Assembly (NCBI RefSeq): GCF_004145845.1 | Contig: NZ_SELP01000005.1 | Coordinates: 62,001 to 126,000, forward strand | Origin: Loktanella sp. IMCC34160 | GTDB taxonomy: Bacteria > Pseudomonadota > Alphaproteobacteria > Rhodobacterales > Rhodobacteraceae | Direction: 5' to 3' | DNA length: 64,000 bases | In this document: positions 34,430 to 42,611 of the stretch, one piece after another | Layout: each line of letters begins with the position of its first letter | How positions within the stretch are numbered: the first letter of the stretch is position 1 | Notes under the pieces: model-generated | Databases searched by the model: none | Told to the model about the DNA's origin: nothing | The model's input: the letters and a program-made list of their open reading frames with translations, nothing else | Made by a program: the position numbers and the translations under genes

Positions 34430-35446
34430 ATGCGCAGCACCCGCACGATCCATGTCATTTCCGCCCATGCCGAGGGCGAAGTCGGCGACGTGATCGTCGG
34501 CGGGGTCACGCCACCGCCCGGTGACACGCTGTGGGATCAAAGCCGCTGGATCGCGCGGGACGAAACCCTGCGCAACTTCGTCCTGAACGAACCACGTGGC
34601 GGGGTGTTCCGGCATGTGAACCTGTTGGTTCCACCCAAGCACCCCGACGCGCAGGTCGCCTTTATCATCATGGAACCGGAAGACACGCCGCCCATGTCCG
34701 GCTCCAACTCCATTTGCGTTTCGACCGTCCTGCTGGACAGCGGCATCATCCCAATGGTCGAACCGGTGACCGAGATGCTGCTGGAGGCACCGGGCGGTTT
34801 GGTGAAGGTCCGTGCCGACTGCCGCAATGGCAAGGCGGAACGGATCACGGTGCAGAACCTGCCCTCTTTCGCCCAACATCTGGATGCCAAGCTAGAGGTC
34901 GAGGGGCTGGGCACCCTGACCGTGGACACCGGCTTTGGCGGCGACAGCTTTGTCTTTGTCGATGCGCCCGCGCTTGGGTTTTCCATTGCCCCGGACGAAG
35001 CGGCGGATCTTGCCCGTCTGGGGGTAAGGATCACCGCCGCCGCAACAGAACAGCTCGGCTTCAGCCACCCGACAAACCCCGATTGGTCCCACATCAGTTT
35101 CTGCGCCTTCACCACGCCCGTGGTGGAGGGATGCACCCGGCACGCTGTCGCCATCCGCCCCGGCAAGATCGACCGCTCGCCCACCGGCACCGGGGTTTCG
35201 GCCCGCATGGCGATCCTGTCGGCGCGGGGGCAAATGGACGTGGGCGATACGCTTGACTGCGCCTCGATCATCGACAGCCGGTTCACCGGGCGGATCGCGG
35301 CCACCTGCGACCTTGGCGGCCTGACCGCGATCATCCCCGAAATATCGGGCCGAGGATGGATCACCGGGGTGCATCAGCACATGCTGGACCCGGACGACCC
35401 CTGGCCCGATGGCTACCGCCTGTCTGACACATGGGGCGCAAGATGA
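34430..35446 (+). CDS. proline racemase-fold protein with Ser/Thr in place of both catalytic cysteines
   Basis: 338 residues, whole-length match to the proline racemase superfamily, whose members epimerise proline or 4-hydroxyproline or dehydrate trans-3-hydroxyproline. The first catalytic site reads PPMSGSNSI with S90 where Cys or Ser is usual; the adjacent His of MCGH is also Ser. The second reads [12 protein letters not shown] with T252 where epimerases have Cys. Thr here is typical of trans-3-hydroxy-L-proline dehydratases, but those normally keep the first Cys. Between two demethylase-like flavoenzymes, a proline-derivative substrate is likely. Its stop overlaps the next start (ATGA). 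The precise reaction is open. Confidence 0.82.
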   Translation: MRSTRTIHVISAHAEGEVGDVIVGGVTPPPGDTLWDQSRWIARDETLRNFVLNEPRGGVFRHVNLLVPPKHPDAQVAFIIMEPEDTPPMSGSNSICVSTVLLDSGIIPMVEPVTEMLLEAPGGLVKVRADCRNGKAERITVQNLPSFAQHLDAKLEVEGLGTLTVDTGFGGDSFVFVDAPALGFSIAPDEAADLARLGVRITAAATEQLGFSHPTNPDWSHISFCAFTTPVVEGCTRHAVAIRPGKIDRSPTGTGVSARMAILSARGQMDVGDTLDCASIIDSRFTGRIAATCDLGGLTAIIPEISGRGWITGVHQHMLDPDDPWPDGYRLSDTWGAR

Positions 35447-37422
35447 CGTTCAAGCATGTCTTCCAACCGCTGACCCTGCGGCACAAGACCCTGAAGAACC
35501 GCATCGTCTTTGGGGCGCATACGACGAACATGGCGCAGGGCGGCCTGCCCGGCGATCAGCACCTTGGATACTACCTTGAGCGGGCCATCGGCGGGGCCGC
35601 GATGATCGTGGTAGAACCGGTGCCGGTTCATGCCGCCGCGGTGCTGACGCGCGGCAATTTCCGGCATTCCTCTGACGAGGTGATCCCCCATTTCGCCCGC
35701 ATCACCGAAGCCTGCAAGGCCCATGGAACGGTGATGATCCAACAGTTGTACCACGTCGGCGCCCACGGCGATTGGGACAACAGCTGGCACGCCAACTGGT
35801 CCCCGTCCGGCGGCCCCAGCTATCACGACAATGACGGCAGTCACGAAATGACCGTGGTCGAGATCGAGGAGACCATCCAATCCTTCGTCGATGCCGCCGT
35901 CCGCTGCCAGAAGGCGGGGTTCGACGGGGTCGAGGTCTGGGCTGCCTACCACTGTCTTCTCGATCAGTTCTGGACCCCGTTTTCCAACCAGCGCACCGAC
36001 GACTGGGGCGGCAGTCTTGAAAACCGCACCCGCCTCTCGCGCGAAATCATGCGCCGCATCCGCGCCGCCTGCGGCGACGATTTCATCATCGGCCTGTCGA
36101 TCAACGACGACGCCGAGGTCGAAGTCTGCCTGAGCCGGGACGAGATGGTCGAGATCGTCGCCCTGCACGATGCCGAAGGGCTGATGGATTACGTCACTGT
36201 CGGCGCGGGCAGCTATTTCGATTTCTACAAACTGCTCCCCACCTTCCAATATCCTGAAAACCTTGGGGCCGACCTGGCCGAGCGGTTGAAACAGGCGGGC
36301 CTGACCGCGCGGGTCACGGCAGAGGCGAACATCCGCACCCCTGACAACGCCAATGCGGTCATCGGTGCGGGGCGGGCCGATCTTGTGTCGATCGTGCGCG
36401 GGCAGATCGCCGACCCCCATCTGGTGTCCAAGGCCGCAGCAGACCGGACCGGAGACATCCGGGGCTGCCTGAGTTGTAATCAGCAGTGCTGGGGGCGGCG
36501 CGGGCGGGATTACTACATCTCTTGCCTCATCAACCCCTCTGCGGGGCACGAATACCTCTGGGGCGGCGACAGGTTCGCCGCCACGGATACCCCGAAATCC
36601 GTTTTGGTGGTCGGTGGCGGCCCTGCCGGGCTGGAGGCCGCACGGGTCGCCGCCGAGCGCGGCCACCGGGTGACATTGGCCGAGGCCGGACCCGAGGTTG
36701 GCGGACAGTTCCGTCTGGCCGGGATGCAACCGCGCCGCGCCCAGATCACCGATCTGATCGCATGGTATGGGCGGCAGCTGGACCAGCTTGGGGTCACGGT
36801 GCGGTTCAACAGCTATCTGGACGCCGACGAGATTGCCGCGTTTGGCACCGACCATGTGATCCTCGCCACCGGGTCGCAGCCCTCTGGCACCGGATTTCAA
36901 AAGGCGCTTCCCCATATCCCAACGCTTCCCGGCGTGGACCGGCCCAACGTCTGGTCGACCGAGGATGTGATGGGCCGCGCCGCGCGGCTTGGGCCGCATG
37001 TCCTGATCCTTGACGAAGGCGGGCATTGGAAGGGGATGGGCACCGCATGGCATCTGGCCGAGGCGGGCCATCAGGTGACCATCGTCACCCCCGACGCGAT
37101 GATCGGCAAGGAACTGGTGCGTTCCGCCGCCGATTTCCCCGCGCGGCGAACGCTGGCCGGGATGGGCGTCCGCTTCGTCACTGAAACCGCGATACTGGAA
37201 TGGTCAGTTGCCGGCGCACGCTGTGCCTCGCTTTTGACAGGCGAGGAACAGGTGATTGCCGCTGATACGCTGGTTCTGGCGACCGGGAACCGGGCCGATC
37301 CAGACCTGCCCGCCGCGCTGCGGGCGCTGGGTGTCGGCTTTACCGCAATCGGGGACGCCAATGCACCCCGGCTCGCGGCGGCGGCAATCTATGAAGGGCG
37401 CGTCGCTGGGTTGGGCCTCTAG
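35443..37422 (+). CDS. NADH:flavin oxidoreductase, TMADH/dimethylglycine-demethylase-like
   Basis: 659 residues from the ATG at 35443, which overlaps the preceding stop (an ATG at 35431 is an alternative). It has an FMN TIM barrel, a complete iron-sulfur motif C342-x2-C345-x3-C349-x11-C361, then an FAD/NAD(P) domain ([22 protein letters not shown] at about residue 383). The tyrosine- and tryptophan-rich active-site sequence ([20 protein letters not shown]) differs from the first flavoenzyme, so the two probably demethylate or oxidise successive intermediates. It is last in the operon and ends at a stem-loop. Confidence 0.85.
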   Translation: MTFKHVFQPLTLRHKTLKNRIVFGAHTTNMAQGGLPGDQHLGYYLERAIGGAAMIVVEPVPVHAAAVLTRGNFRHSSDEVIPHFARITEACKAHGTVMIQQLYHVGAHGDWDNSWHANWSPSGGPSYHDNDGSHEMTVVEIEETIQSFVDAAVRCQKAGFDGVEVWAAYHCLLDQFWTPFSNQRTDDWGGSLENRTRLSREIMRRIRAACGDDFIIGLSINDDAEVEVCLSRDEMVEIVALHDAEGLMDYVTVGAGSYFDFYKLLPTFQYPENLGADLAERLKQAGLTARVTAEANIRTPDNANAVIGAGRADLVSIVRGQIADPHLVSKAAADRTGDIRGCLSCNQQCWGRRGRDYYISCLINPSAGHEYLWGGDRFAATDTPKSVLVVGGGPAGLEAARVAAERGHRVTLAEAGPEVGGQFRLAGMQPRRAQITDLIAWYGRQLDQLGVTVRFNSYLDADEIAAFGTDHVILATGSQPSGTGFQKALPHIPTLPGVDRPNVWSTEDVMGRAARLGPHVLILDEGGHWKGMGTAWHLAEAGHQVTIVTPDAMIGKELVRSAADFPARRTLAGMGVRFVTETAILEWSVAGARCASLLTGEEQVIAADTLVLATGNRADPDLPAALRALGVGFTAIGDANAPRLAAAAIYEGRVAGLGL

Positions 37423-37452
37423 CCCAGCGCCGCCGCAGATCGGGCATGGCCC

Positions 37453-37474
37453 TGGCCAATCGCCAGATTGGCCA
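37453..37474. other. stem-loop between convergent genes
   Basis: A perfect 9-bp inverted repeat (TGGCCAATC / GATTGGCCA, loop GCCA) lies between the flavoenzyme operon and the converging PLP-enzyme gene. Further GC-rich dyads follow to about 37515. It probably serves as a bidirectional transcription end, though no T-run is seen. Confidence 0.5.
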
Positions 37475-37548
37475 CGCGCCGTCCGCCCCCATGGGCGGCG
37501 CGTTTCGCGCCACCCGCGGACGGCTTGGCGCACAATTGCAGGTATGGT

Positions 37549-38649
37549 CTAATTCAGCGCCGCTGCCAGTGCGGCCCACAACTCCTCGACCGGTTCGCAT
37601 CCGACCGACAGGCGCACCGCGCCCGGGTCCACCGCATCCCCCCAGCGGATACGGCGCTCGGCCGAGCTATGCACCCCGCCAAAGGACGTCGCCGGTTGCA
37701 GCAGGGCGCAGCCGTCGATGAACCCCTCAGCCGTCTCGGCATCCGCCAGCGTCACGCTGATCAGAAAGCCGAACCGCGCCATCTGGGCGCGGGCCAGCGC
37801 ATGGCCGGGATCGTCCGGCAGGCCGGGATAGCGGACCGACCGAACAGCCGGATGATCCCGCAGCCGCTCCGCGATGATCTGGGCCGAGGTGCACATCCGG
37901 TCAAACCGCATCTCCAGCGTCTCAAGGCTGCGATGCAATAGCCAGGCCTCAAGCCCGCCGGGGATCGCGCCAGACAGGCCCCGCCAACCACGGACTGCCT
38001 CCATCAGACCCGCATCACGGGTCGCGACATGGCCAAGCAACAGGTCCGAATGACCGCCCGGCGCCTTGGTGTCCGAGGCCACAACCATATCCGCGCCAAG
38101 GTCCAGAGGGCGCTGGCCAAAGGGGGTGCTGGTGGTGTTGTCGACCACGCTGATCCCACCCGCTGCGCGGACGGAGGCGCAAACCGCCCGCAGATCACAG
38201 AGGTCCAGAAAGGGATTAGACGGGGTTTCGATCAGGACCATCGCATAGCCCGCAAAGCCCCCCACTTCGAACCGGACCGTCGGGCGGGTTTCAATCGTCA
38301 CCCCCATGCGCGACAGGAACCCATCGGCCAGCGCGCGGCTGGCGAAATACCCGTCAGAGGGCAGCAGGATACGGTCCCCCGACTTCAGCAAGGCAAAGAA
38401 GGGCGCGGCAATCGCGGCCATGCCAGACGGGAACAACAGACAGGGCGCATCTTCCAGAAGGGCCAGCGCCGCCTCTGTCGCCTCCCACGTCTGATTGGCG
38501 GAGCGGCCATAGCCCGGCACCCCCGCCGGATCGCCGGGCAGGTGAAACATCGACGACACGGACAGGGGCAGCGCGACAGGATCGCCCTTCGCCAGCCCCT
38601 CGCGGCGGTGATGGATCAGGCGCGCGGCGCGGTCGTTGTCAGTTGTCAT
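37549..38649 (-). CDS. cystathionine gamma-lyase/synthase-family PLP enzyme
   Basis: 366 residues from the ATG at 38649. It is a trans-sulfuration enzyme fold: the PLP-lysine is K195 in ASDTKAPGGHSDL, the cofactor-pairing aspartate is D170 in SVVDNTTSTP, and FPSGMAAIAAPF forms the phosphate-cup region. It could perform gamma- or beta-elimination on cystathionine, homocysteine or a related amino acid. At 366 residues it is slightly shorter than the usual 380-400. No sulfur genes are adjacent, so the exact reaction is unassigned. It is followed at its start by a 59-base gap to the next minus-strand gene. Confidence 0.87.
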   Translation of the reverse strand: MTTDNDRAARLIHHRREGLAKGDPVALPLSVSSMFHLPGDPAGVPGYGRSANQTWEATEAALALLEDAPCLLFPSGMAAIAAPFFALLKSGDRILLPSDGYFASRALADGFLSRMGVTIETRPTVRFEVGGFAGYAMVLIETPSNPFLDLCDLRAVCASVRAAGGISVVDNTTSTPFGQRPLDLGADMVVASDTKAPGGHSDLLLGHVATRDAGLMEAVRGWRGLSGAIPGGLEAWLLHRSLETLEMRFDRMCTSAQIIAERLRDHPAVRSVRYPGLPDDPGHALARAQMARFGFLISVTLADAETAEGFIDGCALLQPATSFGGVHSSAERRIRWGDAVDPGAVRLSVGCEPVEELWAALAAALN

Positions 38650-38708
38650 CACTGTCCCCTCTGCTTCGGCGCCACATTGGCCAAAGGGGCGGGGCGGGGC
38701 AAGTGGAG

Positions 38709-40490
38709 CTAATCCTTGTCGCGCTGGATCAACCCGGTCACGGCAGCCGCGCCAAGGGCGGTCACGATCCAGCCCAGCGCGGTCAGCACCCAACGCCCCC
38801 ACCAGAGCCCGGTGCCCCACGGCCCGCGTGTGGACGGGGCCCAGGCATCGGTCTGGCCGAAGGGCACGATCGGAATGACCACATCCGCACCATAAGCAAG
38901 CGCGCTGAAACTGTCCCAATCCTTGCCGCCAAACTCATCGTCCGACCACACCTGCGCCGGGTTGTCGGCGGACAGGGCATCGTGCCAGCCTTGGGACACA
39001 AGGATCGGGGCGGAATTTGGGGCGAAAGAGCCTTCCTTCCACGTCAGCGCCGCCATGGTAGCGCCAATCGACATGAGCAAGACCAGCCAATAGATGCTGC
39101 GCCACGGGGCAAAGCCATAGCCGATGACCCAATTGGACAGATGATCAATGACCCAAGACCGCGCGATTCGCGCCCGCAGGCCCAGCTCTTGCCACGCGAG
39201 ATCGCTGCGAAACTGACGCTGGGCATAGCGCCGGGTCGTCTCTGAAATCGGCTGGACCCCGGGGCCCGGAGGCACATGATTGGGGTCAACTTGTCCGTGC
39301 AGCGCTAAAAGCTTGTCGACGGTTGTCGTGGCAACTTCCGCGCGGTGGCCCGGCAACTCCGAAACCGTCTTGGCCACCCTCTCGCGCCGACGCGGGCCGG
39401 GACGTGCGCTGAACTTACGCAATGCGGCAAGAACGCGCCGAGAGTGACGGTCCAGGAATCGCTCATGCCGCGCCATATCCTCGGCCAGGGCCATTCGCAC
39501 CTGCCGCGCCGCGCGGTCGTGGCCCATGTTCCACAACACGCGAGCAAGCTGGCGATATGGCTGGGGGTAGAATTCCCCGTCCCACTTGGTCCCATTGCGC
39601 AGCCAGGCAATCCGCTCTGCAGCGCCAAGCGGGCCAACGATCCGGTCATAAGTGAACCCATCAAGGATCAGATTTCCGCCATCTGGCCGGTTTTCCCGAT
39701 CAACCGGCCAGCTTTCCAGATCGTCCACCAGATTGCTCACATGTGCCGCGATCAGGTCAACTTGTCCTTTCGTGACGGTAACATCGCGCCAGACTAGGCC
39801 TTGCTCAGCCCTCAGCGCCTGCGCAAACAGCGCCCGTCCCCCCGCGCCATTCAGCGTCGCACCTGTGCAATCCACCTGCCCGCCAAACTGCGCGCCATCC
39901 ACATTCACGGTGCCGGTGGCCGTGATGCCGCTCAGGAACAGGTCTTGCCCGCAGGTCACGCCTTGGGCATGCAGCGCCTTTCCCCCCGCGCCATCCAGCG
40001 TTGCACCTGTGCAATCCAGCTGCCCGCCAATCTGTGCGCCGTTCACAGCAACGGTGCCGGTGGCCGTGATGCCGCGCAGGAACAGATCGCCCTTTGCCTG
40101 CACCCCCTGCGCCCAAAGGCCGGGCAGGTGGCTGCCATCGAGGCTCAGCGAGTCAAATCGGGCCTGTTCGATCCGAGGTTCCGCCACAAACCGGCAATTG
40201 TCCAAAACGATCTGCCCCACGGCGCGGCGGTAGGACAGGTTCAACTGCCCGCTGATCCACGCCCCTTCCAGCCAGACCCGGCTCGGGTCGAGGTCACAGT
40301 CCTTTGTCCCGCCAAGGATCAGCACCTTCAGGAACTCGGCCCGCACCTCCCGATCCGCCCGGTACACCTCTGGCCGGGTCCCAAGGCGGCATACCCCGCC
40401 CACGCGGCAGGCCTCCAGCAGTCTCTCCTCTGCCGCCAGTAGCGGGCCGTTGTCCTCAATGAACTCTTGAACCGATGGGTTACGCGCCAT
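38709..40490 (-). CDS. unknown membrane protein with tandem 48-residue repeats
   Basis: 593 residues, no named family recognised. Residues about 60-250 form a repetitive right-handed-helix-like region. The two central units (residues 129-176 and 177-224) are near-identical 48-residue repeats with LFL.GITATGTV..(N/D)GAQ and DCTGATL, reminiscent of pentapeptide-type beta-helices. Then comes a basic middle region (RHSRRVLAALRKFSARPGPRRRER) and a C-terminal part with two membrane segments (about 465-490 and 570-588). Isolated gene, minus strand. A membrane-anchored beta-helix could be a surface or regulatory protein; function unknown. Confidence 0.7.
   Translation of the reverse strand: MARNPSVQEFIEDNGPLLAAEERLLEACRVGGVCRLGTRPEVYRADREVRAEFLKVLILGGTKDCDLDPSRVWLEGAWISGQLNLSYRRAVGQIVLDNCRFVAEPRIEQARFDSLSLDGSHLPGLWAQGVQAKGDLFLRGITATGTVAVNGAQIGGQLDCTGATLDGAGGKALHAQGVTCGQDLFLSGITATGTVNVDGAQFGGQVDCTGATLNGAGGRALFAQALRAEQGLVWRDVTVTKGQVDLIAAHVSNLVDDLESWPVDRENRPDGGNLILDGFTYDRIVGPLGAAERIAWLRNGTKWDGEFYPQPYRQLARVLWNMGHDRAARQVRMALAEDMARHERFLDRHSRRVLAALRKFSARPGPRRRERVAKTVSELPGHRAEVATTTVDKLLALHGQVDPNHVPPGPGVQPISETTRRYAQRQFRSDLAWQELGLRARIARSWVIDHLSNWVIGYGFAPWRSIYWLVLLMSIGATMAALTWKEGSFAPNSAPILVSQGWHDALSADNPAQVWSDDEFGGKDWDSFSALAYGADVVIPIVPFGQTDAWAPSTRGPWGTGLWWGRWVLTALGWIVTALGAAAVTGLIQRDKD
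39819..40106 (-). repeat. two tandem 144-bp coding repeats
   Basis: Positions 39963-40106 and 39819-39962 encode consecutive 48-residue units that differ at only about 10 residues (GVQAKGDLFLRGITATGTV and GVTCGQDLFLSGITATGTV at their starts). The near-identity suggests recent expansion or ongoing gene conversion within the gene. Confidence 0.75.
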
Positions 40491-40559
40491 AATCCCCCCT
40501 TCCCCTGCCCCACAATCTGCGGGTGTTCCGGGCGGCTGGCAAGTCCCGCGATGGGGGAT

Positions 40560-41168
40560 TTATGCCTCTCCCGGCCGGGTCAGTTCGAACCCCTCGCGCA
40601 CCACAGTGTAATCCTTGTATCCCAGCCGGGCGAGGAGGTTGGCGCCGACGGTGTCGAACCGCACCTCCCGGATCAGGTCGTCGCGCAGGTGCACCCCCAC
40701 GACCTGCCCGAAGACGACGAAGTTATGTGCGCCCTCAAGTTGCACGATCCGGGTCATCCGGCATTCCAGCGCCGCCGGAGAGGCCGCAACGCGGGCGCAG
40801 GGGATCACCGCGCAGTCCGCCCGCGCGATCCCCGCATCGGAAAATTCATCCACCCCGCGCGGCCATGCGCCAGAGGTGCGGTTCATGACATCCTGCTGTT
40901 CCGCCCCGACCATATTCACGCAGAATACCCCCGTGTCGCGGATATTGGCCACCGTGTCCTTGGTGTCGCCCCGGTCCGGTTTGGCCGAGGTAGAGGCGAA
41001 CATGACCTGTGGCGGCTCATAGGCGACCGCATTGAAAAACGAATAGGGGGCAAGGTTGTCCGCCCCATCCGTCCCTCGCGTGGAAATCCAACCGATCGGA
41101 CGGGGCGCGATGACGGCGCCGAAGGGGTTGTGCGGCAGCCCGTGCCCGTCTTCCGGTCGATAGAACAT
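40560..41168 (-). CDS. flavin reductase-like protein (FMN-binding split barrel)
   Basis: 202 residues from the ATG at 41168, chosen for the GGAAGGGCAAAGCG region before it. The fold signature is RPIGWISTRGTDGADNLAPYSFFNAVAYEPPQV, with VMFAS, TGVFCVNMV and a conserved histidine in GAHNFVVFGQVVGVHLRDD. This matches the flavin_reductase-like family that binds FMN and passes electrons to monooxygenases or acts alone. It is divergent from the GNAT gene at 41257. Confidence 0.85.
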   Translation of the reverse strand: MFYRPEDGHGLPHNPFGAVIAPRPIGWISTRGTDGADNLAPYSFFNAVAYEPPQVMFASTSAKPDRGDTKDTVANIRDTGVFCVNMVGAEQQDVMNRTSGAWPRGVDEFSDAGIARADCAVIPCARVAASPAALECRMTRIVQLEGAHNFVVFGQVVGVHLRDDLIREVRFDTVGANLLARLGYKDYTVVREGFELTRPGEA

Positions 41169-41256
41169 CGCTTTGCCCTTCCTTTGCCTCTGCGTTCCGC
41201 CCATGCTAGGCGCACCGGCAGGTACGGCAAGGGCAGACAAGGAACAACGGGCAGCA

Positions 41257-41772
41257 ATGATCACGCTGGCGGTCGAAACGGCAGAGGACTGGTGGGAAGT
41301 CGAGGCGCTCTACGACCTGTGCTTTGCGCCGGGGCGGACCGCGCTGTCCTCCTACCGGCTGCGGGAGGGGGTCGCGCCCATCGCGCCGCTGTGCTTCACC
41401 GCGCGGGACGAGGCGGGCATCCTTGGCGGGGCAATCCGCAACTGGCCGGTCCGGGTGGGCGGCAAGCTGGCGATCCTGCTTGGCCCGGTCGCCGTGCACC
41501 CGACCCGGCAGGGCGAAGGGCTGGGCGCCTACCTGATGCGCCGCGTGATCGAAGAGGCCCGGGAGCTGGGCTGGGAACGGATCATGCTGGTGGGCGATTA
41601 CCCCTACTACTCCCGCTTTGGCTTTGAACGGCTGGAGGGCGTTGAAATGCCGCCCCCCACCAACCCCGACCGGGTGCTGGGGCAGGATCTGGTGCCCGGC
41701 GCGTGGGTCGGCGTGACGGGTCTGGTGGAACGGGCCGAGGATTGCAATTCGGCTCCTGCCCCCCATCTCTAG
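41257..41772 (+). CDS. GNAT-family N-acetyltransferase (YhbS-like)
   Basis: 171 residues from the ATG at 41257. The acetyl-CoA-binding motif is LGPVAVHPTRQGEGLGAYLMRRVIEEA, followed by LVGDYPYYSRFGFERLEGVEMP, the typical C-terminal signature of YhbS-type acetyltransferases. The acceptor substrate is unknown. It lies 3 bases before the EcsC gene and so probably shares its transcript. Confidence 0.88.
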   Translation: MITLAVETAEDWWEVEALYDLCFAPGRTALSSYRLREGVAPIAPLCFTARDEAGILGGAIRNWPVRVGGKLAILLGPVAVHPTRQGEGLGAYLMRRVIEEARELGWERIMLVGDYPYYSRFGFERLEGVEMPPPTNPDRVLGQDLVPGAWVGVTGLVERAEDCNSAPAPHL

Positions 41773-41775
41773 GGA

Positions 41776-42579
41776 ATGACCGACCCCAAACCGCCCCTGC
41801 GCGAGATCAACCCCGACCGGCCCCTGACCGACGCCGCCCGCGAGGAGGTGGCCGCGCTTGCCCGGCGACAGTCCAAGGCAGGCGGGGTGCTGATGCAGGC
41901 GATCAACTTTGTTGGCGGGCAGGTCGAGGATGGGTTGAAACTGCTGCCAAAATCGACCCGCGCGCAACTGGATGCCGCGGCAAGGGTGGCGCTGGAGCGC
42001 AGCTACCACGCCGCCAGCCAAAGCCGGACCGGGGCGGGGCAATCCCTGTCCGGTGGGGCCGCACACCGGGCGATGGCCACGCTTTCGGGGGCCATTGGGG
42101 GCTTGGGCGGGCTGCCCACGGCCCTGTTGGAACTGCCTGTGGCGACCACGCTGATCTTCCGGGCGGTGCAGGAAGTGGCCGAGGCGCATGGCGAAGACCC
42201 GACCAGCATGGAAACCCGGATCGAATGCCTGCGGGTGTTCGGGGCGGGCGGCCCGGGCGGGCTGGACGATGGGGTCGATACCTCTTTCCTTGGCGCAAGG
42301 ATCAGCCTGACCGGCGCGGCGGTGCATGGTCTGATCGGCAAGGTCGCGCCGCGCTTTGCCGCCGTCCTGTCGCAGAAACTCGCCTCGCAGGCGGTGCCGG
42401 TCCTTGGGGCCGCCGCCGGGGCCGGAACCAACTTTGCCTTCATCCGCTACTACACCGAGGTCGCCCATGTGCATTTCGGACTGCGGCAACTGGCACGGCT
42501 GCACAACGAAGCAGAGGTGACCGAGGCCTTCCACCGCGAACTCGCGCGGCTGACCACGCCGGTGTTGCGGGGGAAGTAG
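41776..42579 (+). CDS. EcsC-family protein
   Basis: 267 residues matching the EcsC protein family: NFVGGQVEDGLKLLPKSTR near residue 45, AMATLSGAIGGLGGLPTALLELPVATTLIFRAVQEVA in the middle, and FAAVLSQKLASQAVPVLGAAAGAGTNFAFIRYYTEVAHVHF towards the end. Two glycine-rich hydrophobic hairpins suggest membrane association. Function of the family is poorly defined. It starts 3 bases after the GNAT stop. Confidence 0.85.
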   Translation: MTDPKPPLREINPDRPLTDAAREEVAALARRQSKAGGVLMQAINFVGGQVEDGLKLLPKSTRAQLDAAARVALERSYHAASQSRTGAGQSLSGGAAHRAMATLSGAIGGLGGLPTALLELPVATTLIFRAVQEVAEAHGEDPTSMETRIECLRVFGAGGPGGLDDGVDTSFLGARISLTGAAVHGLIGKVAPRFAAVLSQKLASQAVPVLGAAAGAGTNFAFIRYYTEVAHVHFGLRQLARLHNEAEVTEAFHRELARLTTPVLRGK

Positions 42580-42597
42580 GGCAATCTGTTTTCGGGC

Positions 42598-42611
42598 AGA
42601 GCGGCCGCTCT
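42598..42611. other. palindrome at the convergent EcsC / ptsP boundary
   Basis: A 14-bp perfect palindrome (AGAGCGGCCGCTCT) overlaps the ptsP stop codon. It may be part of a transcription end, but has no T-tract. Confidence 0.35.
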
